Positions 34,356-42,705 of a stretch of 52,020 nt of DNA are shown here, in pieces. Position 1 is the first letter of the stretch; each line of letters begins with the position of its first letter. Where the stretch lies: contig CANQGA010000003.1 in assembly GCA_947600145.1 (NCBI GenBank), positions 1 to 52,020 on the forward strand, read 5' to 3'. This stretch comes from an uncultured Lachnospiraceae bacterium. Its GTDB lineage: Bacteria > Bacillota > Clostridia > Lachnospirales > Lachnospiraceae. The notes beneath the pieces were generated by a model. That model had not been told where the DNA came from, searched no databases, and saw nothing but the letters and a program-made list of their open reading frames with translations. A program made the translations under genes and the position numbers.

Positions 34356-35771
34356 CTAAAACTGCGCATAGATAAATGCGCTGTCTCCTATATACGCGAA
34401 CACCGTCGTCAGCAGGATAAAGCAGCAAAGTATCACGCGGCTGCCAAATCTGCTTAAGTCAAGAGGGCGCCAGATATCATTTCCCCGATTATAACGGACG
34501 GCGGCCAGCTCCGTTAGCAAAAGACCCATTCCAAAAATAACGGCATATACATATACATAATAGATTCCCGGGGCCCATGTGAAGATCCGCCGCAGGATCA
34601 GAATCGTCTTCCCGAAATCATTGGCCCTGAAAGGGATCCAGAGAACCGCAACCACACAAAAATTAAGGAACACGGAAAATACATGGCGCGCCTTCCCCCA
34701 CGCCGCTGAGGCTGTTTTCTTTCCCTTCCGTTTTCTCTGAAACACCCTGCTGACAGCCGAAACTGCACCGTGAAGTGCTCCCCACACCACGAAGGACCAA
34801 CTGGCCCCATGCCAGAGGCCGCTTAAAAGCATGGTCAGGAACAGATTCCGATAAGTCCTTGCTTCCCCTTTTCGGTTTCCGCCCAGGGGAATGTAGACAT
34901 AATCGCGAAACCAGCCGGACAGACTGATATGCCACCTTCTCCAAAACTCAGAAGGGTTTGCCGCCAGATAGGGCAGATTAAAGTTTCTCCCCAGATCAAA
35001 ACCGAGGATACGGGCAGCGCCGATCGCCATATCCGAATATCCTGCAAAGTCATAATAGATCTGAAGGGCGTAGGCGAGCACTGCCGTCAGGAGACTGATA
35101 CCGCTGTAAGCGCTCGGAGCGGCGTAAACCGTATCCACGCAGACGCCGAGTCTGTCCGCGACCACCATTTTCTTAAAAAGGCCCATCAGAAACCTCTGTC
35201 CTCCCCAGGACAGGTTCTCCCACGTGAGTTCATGGTCCGTCTCAAGCTGCGGAAAAAAATCGCGGGCCTTTACAATGGGACCTGACACGATCTGCGGGAA
35301 AAATCCGATATACAAAAGCACCTTGCGCAGGGAAGCCTCCGCCTTCATTTTCCCCATATAAACATCGGCCAGATAGCTTATGGCCTGAAAGCTGTAAAAT
35401 GACAGGCCGAGCGGCAGCAGAAGCCCCATCGTCGCCCGGGGAAGCCCAAAGGCTGCGGTAAACGTATCCACGAAAAAATCCGCATATTTGAATATGCCAA
35501 GCACCAGCAGGTCCAGGCAGATTCCCAGGGTCAGCCACATTTTTTTCTTCTTCCCGTTCGCGCCGGACTTCTGGCCGATCTCTAAACCGCACTTCCACAT
35601 AGCGAGGGAAATGCCCGCAAGAAGCGCCAAAAACCTCCAGTCGCCGGCGGCATAGAAAACATAACTGGCTCCCAGCAGGACCAGCTGATGAGTTTTGGCC
35701 CCTCTGGTCAGCTTCATGACCAGAAGAAGGATCAGAAAAAATATCCCGAATCTGACTGACAGAAAACTCAC
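34356..35771 (-). CDS. MBOAT family membrane-bound O-acyltransferase (AlgI-like)
   Basis: A 471-residue polytopic protein with the MBOAT signatures PLGLSFYSFQAISYLADVY, FAGYSDMAIGAARILGF, NPSEFWRRWHISLSGWFRDYVYIPLGG and the catalytic His in LLSGLWHGASWSF. AlgI-type proteins pass acyl groups across the membrane to a partner that acylates the polysaccharide. The start is a GTG at 35771 (not ATG), with GGAGG 8 bp upstream, overlapping the stop of the upstream SGNH-like gene by 4 bp. This coupling and pairing argue for a two-protein acetylation machine. Confidence 0.94.
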   Translation of the reverse strand: MSFLSVRFGIFFLILLLVMKLTRGAKTHQLVLLGASYVFYAAGDWRFLALLAGISLAMWKCGLEIGQKSGANGKKKKMWLTLGICLDLLVLGIFKYADFFVDTFTAAFGLPRATMGLLLPLGLSFYSFQAISYLADVYMGKMKAEASLRKVLLYIGFFPQIVSGPIVKARDFFPQLETDHELTWENLSWGGQRFLMGLFKKMVVADRLGVCVDTVYAAPSAYSGISLLTAVLAYALQIYYDFAGYSDMAIGAARILGFDLGRNFNLPYLAANPSEFWRRWHISLSGWFRDYVYIPLGGNRKGEARTYRNLFLTMLLSGLWHGASWSFVVWGALHGAVSAVSRVFQRKRKGKKTASAAWGKARHVFSVFLNFCVVAVLWIPFRANDFGKTILILRRIFTWAPGIYYVYVYAVIFGMGLLLTELAAVRYNRGNDIWRPLDLSRFGSRVILCCFILLTTVFAYIGDSAFIYAQF

Positions 35772-36778
35772 TGCCCGTTCCTCCCGACTAGTATTTTATA
35801 CAGTTCCTCCGCCATAACACGATGTCCGGCCTCACTGAAATGACCTTTTCCCATCGCCGAATTCATAAAACCGTAAGGGACCGAATAATCCTCCGCGTAT
35901 GCGTCCAGGATCGCCTGGGTGGCGTCCATAAATATGATCCCGTTCTCCCTGCACAGCCTGACAAACACTTCCGTCTCCTCATAACGATCCGGGCTGAGAG
36001 AACCGTCCTCACAAATGGTCACGTCCGGATGATACGCGATGATCAGCGTTCCGCCAAATTCTTCCCGCAGCATTTTAAGGACCTGCTCCAATCGGTCGGA
36101 ATAAGACTCCTCGGCGTCTCCTTCCGCTAGTTCCTCTTCCTCGGACTGTTTCTTTTTCACGGTCTCCGCCTGCCTTTTCAGAATATTCAGAAGCGGCAGC
36201 GCCTCTTTTACCCTCATGGTAAACCGCTTGACCGGAGAAAGCGTCTCCAGTATATTCTCACCGTTCTGGCTTTCATCATATCCTCTCTGGTTCAGCGCTT
36301 CCTCCAGCTCCTCATCGGAAAAAGAGGTTTTGCCGGTCTCGATCACGATCGTCCCTGCATCCGGAAATTCCCCTGTCACAGCCTGAAAGCCGGCGGCAAT
36401 ATCCGGAAAATAATAACCTTCCTGAGACACATTGTATACAAATGACGGGGACAGCATATCATTCAAAAGATCCGTATATCTCTTTCCGTTTTCTACTTCC
36501 TTTCCCTGGGTAAAGGACGCCCCGACAACGACGCAGTATCCTGGCCCGTCCGGAAGACAATCGTTTAGATATCCCTTGCTGTCGACACGATAATGGCCGC
36601 GTCCCTCCATTCCCGCAACCAGCACCGCGCCTGGATCCCAGATGGCCAGCGTCGCGCCGCCTTCCCGATCGATCCATCCGGGCTGGACCTCATACAAAAA
36701 CATAGCCGCATTACATATGCAGAATGCCGTTATAAACGCCGCGACCCATGAAACAGCCTGCCTGACCCATTTTCCCAT
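35768..36778 (-). CDS. membrane-anchored SGNH/AlgX-like protein, partner of MBOAT
   Basis: A 336-residue protein with one N-terminal membrane segment (about residues 8-28). The outward domain has the nucleophile motif VVVGASFTQGKEV and a C-terminal GKGHFSEAGHRVMAEEL with the catalytic His, typical of SGNH-like acyltransferases that work with MBOAT proteins. A charged, likely helical insertion lies around residues 200-235 (KKKQSEEEELAEGDAEES). It is expected to receive the acyl group from the MBOAT and place it on the exported polymer. AAGGA precedes the start; the stop overlaps the MBOAT start. Confidence 0.82.
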   Translation of the reverse strand: MGKWVRQAVSWVAAFITAFCICNAAMFLYEVQPGWIDREGGATLAIWDPGAVLVAGMEGRGHYRVDSKGYLNDCLPDGPGYCVVVGASFTQGKEVENGKRYTDLLNDMLSPSFVYNVSQEGYYFPDIAAGFQAVTGEFPDAGTIVIETGKTSFSDEELEEALNQRGYDESQNGENILETLSPVKRFTMRVKEALPLLNILKRQAETVKKKQSEEEELAEGDAEESYSDRLEQVLKMLREEFGGTLIIAYHPDVTICEDGSLSPDRYEETEVFVRLCRENGIIFMDATQAILDAYAEDYSVPYGFMNSAMGKGHFSEAGHRVMAEELYKILVGRNGQ

Positions 36779-36796
36779 AGAGTTCTATTCCTTCCG

Positions 36797-37894
36797 TTAA
36801 TAAACGTTAAAAAGCCTTTTCATAACGATTCCCATGATCCGTATGCGGTTCGCCAGCCGCAGGATCAGGAGCGGAACGGCAAAGCTCAGCACAACACAGA
36901 TCCCATATGCCGCGATCATCGGCCATCCCAGGCCATTATACAGAACCGTTCCAACAAAAGCGCAACAGAAGGGCTGATGAAGCAAATAAATAACATAAGA
37001 TTTTTTCCCTGCATACACCAGCCAGGAAAGATGTCCCTCCAAATGGACTGCCGCCCGCAGGAAGCTGACGCTCACCCCGAATCTGGCGGCCGCAACCAAT
37101 GTATACCTGACCCATCCAAAGAAACCGCTGTCTCCGATGCCCAGGTTAAAGGCAGCGTTCGCAGCTTCCACTGCCAGTATCGCCCAGGACGCCAGGCAGC
37201 AGAGTCTGACAAGAGGAGCCTTCCCGTAAAGGATATTCCTGTGAGAAAGCAGTACCGCGCCGCACACAAAATAAATAAGGTAACCTGTCAGATAAACCCC
37301 CAAAGCCGGCATATGAATCTCATGAAAATCCGCGTAGCCAAGATACCAGCACAGGGCGGCGGAAACAGGCAGCAGGATCCTCCAGTCGACCGAAAGCCTT
37401 TCGCTTATCGCCTGCCACCAGAATATTCCCAGTGAAAACAGGAATAGCATCCAGATATACCAGAGATGCTGCGCATATGGATTCTCCGCCAGAAACGTCC
37501 TGATCAGATAATCCTTCACTCCGCACGGCGCGTAAGAAGAGCCTTCCAGGATCCGGCTGAAAGCCGGAATCTGGTAAGCAGTCATAAAGCATGCGTATAT
37601 TACCAGACTGTAGACCAGAAGCGGAATCAGAAGAGTCCTGACGCGTCCGGCCGTATATCGGGCTTTCTCTGACAGATGCCGGCTGCCTGAGACAGAATAG
37701 GTAAGACCGGATATCGTCCAGAAAACCGGCATATGAAACAGGTAGATCAGCCTGTATATGTATTCACAGACCATGCTTGACGCCCTCATCTCATCCCGAA
37801 AGGCGTGGCCCAGAACCACAAAAACGATTCCGATCCCCTTTGCCAGGTCTATCCATTCAAAATACTGTTTCGTATCGGTCTTTCCCATCTTCAT
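36797..37894 (-). CDS. acyltransferase 3 family membrane protein
   Basis: A 365-residue protein with about ten membrane segments. The signature WIDLAKGIGIVFVVLGHAFRDE carries the conserved His, followed by FHMPVFWTISGLTYS and LWYIWMLFLFSLGIFWW, as in acyltransferase 3 / Fucose-4-O-acetylase-like proteins. It probably O-acylates a sugar of the repeat unit. The start is ambiguous between the ATGs at 37894 and 37888; the ORF-track start is a GTG. It is the first biosynthetic gene after the LytTR regulator, 66 bp downstream of it. Confidence 0.9.
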   Translation of the reverse strand: MKMGKTDTKQYFEWIDLAKGIGIVFVVLGHAFRDEMRASSMVCEYIYRLIYLFHMPVFWTISGLTYSVSGSRHLSEKARYTAGRVRTLLIPLLVYSLVIYACFMTAYQIPAFSRILEGSSYAPCGVKDYLIRTFLAENPYAQHLWYIWMLFLFSLGIFWWQAISERLSVDWRILLPVSAALCWYLGYADFHEIHMPALGVYLTGYLIYFVCGAVLLSHRNILYGKAPLVRLCCLASWAILAVEAANAAFNLGIGDSGFFGWVRYTLVAAARFGVSVSFLRAAVHLEGHLSWLVYAGKKSYVIYLLHQPFCCAFVGTVLYNGLGWPMIAAYGICVVLSFAVPLLILRLANRIRIMGIVMKRLFNVY

Positions 37895-37960
37895 CCAACC
37901 CCGCACGAAATTTAACCGGATACTATATATGCTTTCCTGCTAATCCGTTTTCAGATCCGG

Positions 37961-38671
37961 CTACTGCCTGCTCCCGAAATAGCGGGCAATCTGGTTCTTA
38001 AACTGCCGGTTGTAACGTCGGCTGAGCGGGATCTGCTTCTGCCCGGTCAGCGTGATATTGTGGTTATCCATCCGCACTACTTTATCAAGATGAATGAGAA
38101 AACTGTTATGGCAGCGGCAGAACTGTCCGCCCGGCATCAGTCCCTCCGCCTGCCTCAAAGACATCCAAAAAAACCGCTCTTCCTGCTCCATCACAAATAC
38201 GCAGCCGTGGTCACGGCTTTCAATGTACTGGATCTCGCCAAGCGGCAGAATCTCTGTCTTTCCTCCCGCGGGGATCAGCACGGCGCGCGCCTGATGGTTC
38301 AGTCTCAGGTCATCGGCGATCGCCTTTTCCAGTACTGCCTCATCCACCGGTTTCAGGAGATACTGAATCGGTCTTACACTATATCCGTCCAAAAGGAAAT
38401 CTGCTGAACTGCTGATAAAGAGAATCGACGTCCTGTCGTCATGCATGCGGAGCTCTCTGGCAAGCTCCAGTCCGGATTTTCCGGGCATCACAATATCGAG
38501 GCAGATAAGATCAAACACTACCCCGGAATGTAACGCCTCCTCCAGACTCTCTGCAGAAGAAAATACCTGCAGCGAATATTCCGTCTCCAGCCGGTTCAGG
38601 ATCTCTCCGCACATACGCGCGTTTTCTTCCCTCACAGGCGCTTCATCTTCACATATGGCAACACGGTACAT
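37961..38671 (-). CDS. LytTR-family response regulator (orphan)
   Basis: A 236-residue regulator. The receiver domain (1-120) has the acidic pair CEDE, the phospho-acceptor Asp in LICLDIVMPGKSG and the Lys in YLLKPVDE. The C-terminal LytTR DNA-binding domain (about 130-236) shows IQYIESRDHGCVFV, FCRCHNSFLIHLDKVVRMD and IPLSRRYNRQFKNQIARYF. No histidine kinase gene is adjacent, so its partner is elsewhere. It is the upstream gene of the capsule operon on the same strand and is the likely controller of it. GGGAG precedes the ATG by 8 bp. Confidence 0.95.
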   Translation of the reverse strand: MYRVAICEDEAPVREENARMCGEILNRLETEYSLQVFSSAESLEEALHSGVVFDLICLDIVMPGKSGLELARELRMHDDRTSILFISSSADFLLDGYSVRPIQYLLKPVDEAVLEKAIADDLRLNHQARAVLIPAGGKTEILPLGEIQYIESRDHGCVFVMEQEERFFWMSLRQAEGLMPGGQFCRCHNSFLIHLDKVVRMDNHNITLTGQKQIPLSRRYNRQFKNQIARYFGSRQ

Positions 38672-38744
38672 GACCTCAGCTCCCGATCCTCACGCCGCAG
38701 ATGTTCTGTCCGGACTTCCGCCGGCGCATAGTAAGGCATATAAA

Positions 38745-38757
38745 GTGATTGTATCAC
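38745..38757 (-). promoter_or_regulatory. extended -10 box inside a 13-bp palindrome before the LytTR gene
   Basis: On the minus strand GTGATACAATCAC is a palindrome (GTGAT-ACA-ATCAC) containing TGATACAAT, an extended -10 element, about 75 bp upstream of the LytTR start. No good -35 box was found. It is a candidate promoter with overlapping operator. Confidence 0.4.
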
Positions 38758-38834
38758 CGTGCATATCCTGCCATGTGTCTCGCTACAGATATTTTAGTGG
38801 TTTTTTTAATATTTTTTTGTATTTTACATCGTAC

Positions 38835-39150
38835 AATCGCGGTAATAATTGATCAGGCACCCGGCCGTCAGGATCTTCCGCTCTTCGCGCGTCAGATGAT
38901 CCAATGTTTCCCCGGATCTTCTCCAGGATCTCACAGACTCTCGCGTTGCCGTTGATCTCTTCGGGAAGCCCGGTCCCCTTCATGCCGATGTCCTCGGCCC
39001 GCACCAGAACCATCGGATTGGACACGTCCACGATGGTCGCCTCGATCCTGCCGAGCCCGGGGATCAGAAGTTCGTCGATCACATTGCCCGTGGGAAGCAG
39101 CTTCCCTGTCTTGGCGCCGGCCGGATTCAGGAATTTCCTTTCAATGCGGG
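38835..39150 (-). pseudogene. prpF-like isomerase remnant joined to an unrelated C-terminal tail
   Basis: The minus strand reads KFLNPAGAKTGKLLPTGNVIDELLIPGLGRIEATIVDVSNP, VLVRAEDIGMKGTGLPEEINGN and CEILEKIRGN, the central segment of PrpF family isomerases (methylaconitate/4-oxalomesaconate type), which are normally about 380 residues. The N-terminal and C-terminal thirds are missing. Just after EKIRGN a different frame reads DHLTREERKILTAGCLINYYRDCTM followed by a stop, which looks like the tail of another gene, perhaps a hydro-lyase subunit. I read this as a deletion scar. The ORF-track 99-residue version is the first part in frame. Confidence 0.7.
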
Positions 39151-39164
39151 TTATACGATATTTT

Positions 39165-39650
39165 TTATAGGCACTTCGTCCCCCGCAGTTTTCTCAGAAG
39201 TTCTACACCTCTCCGGATCTCTTCCTCTTCATGCAGCCCCTTCGCCTCAATGATCCGTTCAACCGCCTGCTCCGGATCCAGAGAATGATACGGATAATAA
39301 AGATTTTTAAGCTCTTCCGGCTTGATGATCTTATATACCTGTCTGCTGCTGATTTCCCGCATATAACACCAATATCGATAGATATAACCGATCCAGTACA
39401 GTTCTTCTGCATGATACTTTATCTTCCCATAATCAGATTCCCCATATTCTGCGGCTATCTCATCGATCAGCGCCTCCGGAGGCACCGATTCAAGCAGAAA
39501 ACCCTCTCCATCCATTCTCCGTGCCGCGTCGGAGTACATAAAACGTCTCAGGAAAACCGGCGAACTGCATTCTGCTCTCTTTTCAGAAAGGGAAAACAGA
39601 CCGGCCTGATATCTGCACAGGCTTAATCCGTATTCATCAAATTTTCTCAT
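39165..39650 (-). CDS. partner protein of the HTH-DUF3990 gene (putative antitoxin), unknown fold
   Basis: A 161-residue cytoplasmic protein with no recognised catalytic motif. It is rich in aromatic residues in its middle (ELYWIGYIYRYWCYMREISS) and has a charged helical C-terminus. The start overlaps the stop of the upstream HTH-DUF3990 gene by 4 bp (ATGA), so both are made together. Position and coupling suggest it neutralises, or works with, the ADP-ribosyltransferase-like protein; this is inference. I cannot assign a family with certainty. Confidence 0.75.
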   Translation of the reverse strand: MRKFDEYGLSLCRYQAGLFSLSEKRAECSSPVFLRRFMYSDAARRMDGEGFLLESVPPEALIDEIAAEYGESDYGKIKYHAEELYWIGYIYRYWCYMREISSRQVYKIIKPEELKNLYYPYHSLDPEQAVERIIEAKGLHEEEEIRRGVELLRKLRGTKCL

Positions 39651-40507
39651 TTTAAAATATCCTCAATATATTGTCCCTGTCCCCGATACTGTCTTCTCGC
39701 AATTTTCACTTTATCAAGATTTACATCCATAAATTCTTTGCCGGAACGCAGATAATATTCTTTTTCCTCTGGCGCTAGATAGCAGTGCTCCAGAATATGT
39801 ACCTGATCAAGCGCCTTTTCAGTGAGGAAGACATATTGATTCCCCAGATTTGTAGCGGAAAGGCAGTGCCCGCATTGGATGTCCGTGATCTCACCCGCTA
39901 TAAAGCTGTCAATAATTTCAAACATTCTGTTATCCGCAATCGGCGCTGTCACATAATCCAGACCATTCATACCGGCAATCAGTTCTGTGAGTGCCGCAGC
40001 CCCCTCAAACGCTTTCAGTCTCCCTCTGAAATACGCGATACTCAGCATCCATTCCCTGTCAACTGTAAATTTTTTACTCTTCAGACCTCTCTTATCGAAT
40101 CGTATCACATACAAAGATGACTCAGGAAAATTAGAAACGAACATCGCCGACTGTTCAAGACTTTCACCGCAATAAAAACCCTGCCCAAAATCATTATTCT
40201 TTCTCGATCTCCCTATGTCCGGTCTCCCTTCCAGGCTGGTCTTCGCGCCATGAAATAATATCTTATGAAACTCATCCGAATAATCTTCCCGATATAACTG
40301 CTCTTTGATCTTATTTAAGCGGATTCCCTTCCGAAAGGCCATACTATAAAATGATGTCAGATTAATCCGGCGTATCCTGCCCGCATCATTCTTCCAGTTA
40401 TTGAGCGTCATCCTGGATACGCCTATCTCATCCGCAATCTCACCCGATGTCATACCCAGCAATTCTTTTACGATCTCTATATCCTCCACGATTCTGTAAT
40501 CCGGCAT
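39647..40507 (-). CDS. HTH domain fused to DUF3990 ADP-ribosyltransferase-like domain (putative toxin)
   Basis: A 286-residue protein. Residues 8-60 are a helix-turn-helix (MTSGEIADEIGVSRMTLNNWKN). From residue 83 it follows the DUF3990 pattern, which belongs with ADP-ribosyltransferase-like folds: LFHGAKTS (His86), SRKNNDFGQGFYCGESLEQSA (Tyr112), EWMLSIAYF, LDYVTAPIADNRMFEIIDSFIAGEI and NQYVFLTEKAL. The His and Tyr fit an H-Y-type NAD site. Toxin-like modification of a host or phage target is likely (inference). The HTH and a palindrome over the -10 box argue for self-repression. GGAG lies 8 bp before the ATG. Confidence 0.82.
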   Translation of the reverse strand: MPDYRIVEDIEIVKELLGMTSGEIADEIGVSRMTLNNWKNDAGRIRRINLTSFYSMAFRKGIRLNKIKEQLYREDYSDEFHKILFHGAKTSLEGRPDIGRSRKNNDFGQGFYCGESLEQSAMFVSNFPESSLYVIRFDKRGLKSKKFTVDREWMLSIAYFRGRLKAFEGAAALTELIAGMNGLDYVTAPIADNRMFEIIDSFIAGEITDIQCGHCLSATNLGNQYVFLTEKALDQVHILEHCYLAPEEKEYYLRSGKEFMDVNLDKVKIARRQYRGQGQYIEDILK

Positions 40508-40529
40508 CTTAAAGGCTCCTCAAACTTAT

Positions 40530-40547
40530 TTGTAAAGTATTTTACAA
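40530..40547. promoter_or_regulatory. TTGTAAA-N4-TTTACAA operator candidate
   Basis: A 7-bp inverted repeat with a 4-bp spacer that covers the -10 box of the toxin-module promoter, 23 bp upstream of the HTH-DUF3990 start. It is the natural candidate site for the HTH domain of the first gene. Confidence 0.65.
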
Positions 40548-40567
40548 TTATTTTCAGCACTTGTCAA
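40539..40567 (-). promoter_or_regulatory. sigma-A promoter of the HTH-DUF3990 module
   Basis: On the minus strand TTGACA, a 17-bp spacer and TAAAAT form a near-consensus promoter about 30 bp upstream of the start codon. Confidence 0.85.
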
Positions 40568-40622
40568 TATTGAAGGAATAATACTTTATATATAAGTTTC
40601 AATAAAATGAATCGGTCGTAAC

Positions 40623-41267
40623 CTACTCTTCTTCTCCGAGAATGCCGATCTTTTTCGATGAGGACGCCGTCCCGGGATCATACTCCAGCAGGCGGAATTT
40701 CCCGTTCTCCAGGGCGATCTGCGCGAGCGCGCAGTTTCCCATCGGTTTCTCCCAGAACCGTGCGACCGGGACGTCCGCCAGAGGATTGAGGATGCTCCGG
40801 CCCGCCCCGCCGTGGGCGACGATCAGGACATGACCGTACGCCGTCTCCAGCGGACGCAGCTTTTCATTCATGAACTCCCATGTCCTTCGGTAGAGATCCT
40901 CAAAGGATTCCGCGGTCCGCGGCGCGGCGTACCGTCCCGGCCGCTCAAAGAGGTCGTGCAGCGGATGAGCTTCGTCCGCCCGGATCTCCTTCAGCATGCC
41001 GCCCTCCCACTGTCCGAAATTCATTTCCTTCAGAAGCGGCTCATCCCACGCCGGGACGTTCCGCCCGTCCAGGATGATCTGACGCGTCTGCCTCGCCCGC
41101 GCAAGGCTTGACGAGAACGCGGCGTCCAGCTCGGCTCCCGAAAGTTTCTCACGAAGCTTTTCCGCCTGTTCCCTGCCCTTTTCATTCAGCTCAATATCCG
41201 TCTGCCCCTGAAGCCGGCCCGCCCGGTTCCAGTCCGTTTCACCGTGCCTTACAAGATAGATGATCAT
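40623..41267 (-). CDS. histidine phosphatase family protein (phosphoglycerate mutase-like)
   Basis: A 214-residue cytoplasmic enzyme of the histidine phosphatase superfamily: LVRHGETDWNRAGRLQGQTD with the phospho-accepting His, SSLARARQT, the acid Glu in NFGQWEGG, and the second His in LIVAHGGAGRS. Relatives act on phosphosugars, alpha-ribazole phosphate or 3-phosphoglycerate; the substrate is not readable. It follows the PfkB kinase gene by 84 bp on the same strand, so a phosphosugar role is plausible. The start at 41267 (GGAGAAAACAGGC upstream) replaces the longer ORF-track version. Confidence 0.93.
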   Translation of the reverse strand: MIIYLVRHGETDWNRAGRLQGQTDIELNEKGREQAEKLREKLSGAELDAAFSSSLARARQTRQIILDGRNVPAWDEPLLKEMNFGQWEGGMLKEIRADEAHPLHDLFERPGRYAAPRTAESFEDLYRRTWEFMNEKLRPLETAYGHVLIVAHGGAGRSILNPLADVPVARFWEKPMGNCALAQIALENGKFRLLEYDPGTASSSKKIGILGEEE

Positions 41268-41351
41268 GCCTGTTTTCTCCTGTTCATACGATCTATTCCG
41301 ATCCGATACCCCGGCGTCGGCGCCGTATCCCCACTTTGTACACACTGCCAA

Positions 41352-42380
41352 TCAACGAAACTGATTCCTGTACCGCTCCATCGGCTTTTTCAGCGAACGG
41401 ATCCCGTCCGTCGCGCCCGTATGCTCCACCGCGCAGGACGCCGCCGCGCAGGCAAAGCGCCCGCACTCCTTAAGCGGCATTCCCTCCGACAGCGCCCACA
41501 GAAACCCGGCCGCGAAGGCGTCTCCGGCCCCGGTGGTATCGACACAGGCCGGTACCGGACAGGCGGGGATCTCGTACAGTTCTTCCCTCGTGCGGATCAG
41601 GCAGCCCCTGCCGCCCCGCTTGATCACCGCGCAGCGTACGCCGGCCTCATTCAGCAGCTCCGCGTTCCGGTACGGGTCGCTCTCGCCCGTCAGCAGCGCG
41701 ATCTCCGCCTCATTGGGGAAGAGAAAATCTATGTAGGGAAGAAAGCATTTGATATCGTCAAAGCGCTCTCCCCGCTTCGCCTTCGTCATATCCGCCGCCA
41801 GGATCCGCCCGGGCTTCTCCCTGATCCTGCGGAATATTTCCGTCATAGCCGGAATATCCAGGGCTGTCGAGACAAAAATGCTGGCGAAACTGACGATATC
41901 CGCATCCTGCGGCATCCGCGCTTCTTTCTGCTCCGCATCCTGCAGCCGCGCGTCATGCGGCTGCGCATTCTCCGGCCGCTCGTCCCGCGGCCGGCGCAGC
42001 TTCCCCAGCACATCCTCCTTCGCAAGTCTCCGCTGGCTGCTGTCCGGATCCGTCAGAAAATACCGCTCGCCCTTTTCATCGATCAGCACGATATTGACGG
42101 AGGTGGCTGTCCCCGGATCCACGATCATATCTTCCGCGGATACGCCGTTATCCTTCAGGAAACTCAGGATCCTCGCCCCTGCCTCGTCGCGGCCGATCCT
42201 GGAGATCAGCCGCACACTCTTTCCGAAGCGTGACAGCACCACCGCCTCATTTAACGCGTCCCCGCCGAAGGTCAGCTTTGTCTCCCGGATCGCCGCGGAT
42301 CCGGTCTGAAACACCGCCGGCGTGACCGGCCTTGCCATCACATCGACGACTGAGTTGCCGATGACCGTTATTCTTCCCAT
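41352..42380 (-). CDS. PfkB family carbohydrate kinase with low-complexity insertion
   Basis: A 342-residue ribokinase-like kinase: N-terminal VIGNSVVDVMARP, the GGDALNEAVVLSRFG substrate loop, NEAEIALLTGE, and the C-terminal signature with the catalytic Asp in DTTGAGDAFAAGF. Such enzymes phosphorylate sugars or nucleosides with ATP. An extra charged, repeat-like stretch of about 30 residues (RRPRDERPENAQPHDARLQD...) near residues 125-155 is not normal for the family and is built from short GC-rich repeats. The start overlaps a 39-codon ORF by 13 bp. Confidence 0.92.
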   Translation of the reverse strand: MGRITVIGNSVVDVMARPVTPAVFQTGSAAIRETKLTFGGDALNEAVVLSRFGKSVRLISRIGRDEAGARILSFLKDNGVSAEDMIVDPGTATSVNIVLIDEKGERYFLTDPDSSQRRLAKEDVLGKLRRPRDERPENAQPHDARLQDAEQKEARMPQDADIVSFASIFVSTALDIPAMTEIFRRIREKPGRILAADMTKAKRGERFDDIKCFLPYIDFLFPNEAEIALLTGESDPYRNAELLNEAGVRCAVIKRGGRGCLIRTREELYEIPACPVPACVDTTGAGDAFAAGFLWALSEGMPLKECGRFACAAASCAVEHTGATDGIRSLKKPMERYRNQFR

Positions 42381-42487
42381 AGCTTCCTGCAGAACTCCTC
42401 GATCGCCTTCTCATTCTCCGGCTTCTGCTTCTGCTTCGGCTCCACGAGCCAAAGCGTCGGCACATCGCCGCTCACGCCCGGAATCAT
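42368..42487 (-). CDS. small ORF overlapping the pfkB-like start (39 residues), possible remnant or leader
   Basis: ATG at 42487 opens a 39-codon frame (begins MIPGVSGDVPTLWLVEPK) ending 13 bp inside the PfkB gene. A purine-rich GGTGAAGGAAG precedes it but sits very close to the ATG. It could be a short protein coupled to PfkB translation, or the tail of a lost gene. No family is recognised. Confidence 0.35.
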   Translation of the reverse strand: MIPGVSGDVPTLWLVEPKQKQKPENEKAIEEFCRKLWEE

Positions 42488-42597
42488 CTTCCTTCACCCC
42501 AATCCAGATTATTTTTGCAGCTCTGCAGTCTATCATACCACATTCGGGACTCCATTTCACTATCTTTTATTTACTGCCGGCCGCTTTTCCGCGGGCA

Positions 42598-42626
42598 TTG
42601 TAAAACCCGATGTTTTATGATATTAT
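42598..42626 (+). promoter_or_regulatory. promoter of the GT2-MarR gene with extended -10 box
   Basis: TTGTAA, a 17-bp spacer and TATTAT preceded by TGA (extended -10). It lies 80 bp upstream of the chosen start. An imperfect palindrome, GTTTTATGATATTATAAC (42612-42629), covers the -10 box and could be a MarR-type operator. Confidence 0.7.
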
Positions 42627-42705
42627 AACTTTAAAGCCGCGAAATCCGCGCCGCCGGGCGGCTCCTGCCGCGGCGCGAAGGGCCGGAGAAGGAGATCACA
42701 AGAAG

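Noticed and set aside
38904-39170. 88-residue plus-strand ORF
   Set aside because: Opposite strand of the prpF remnant, which has clear PrpF similarity; the plus-strand frame has no support.
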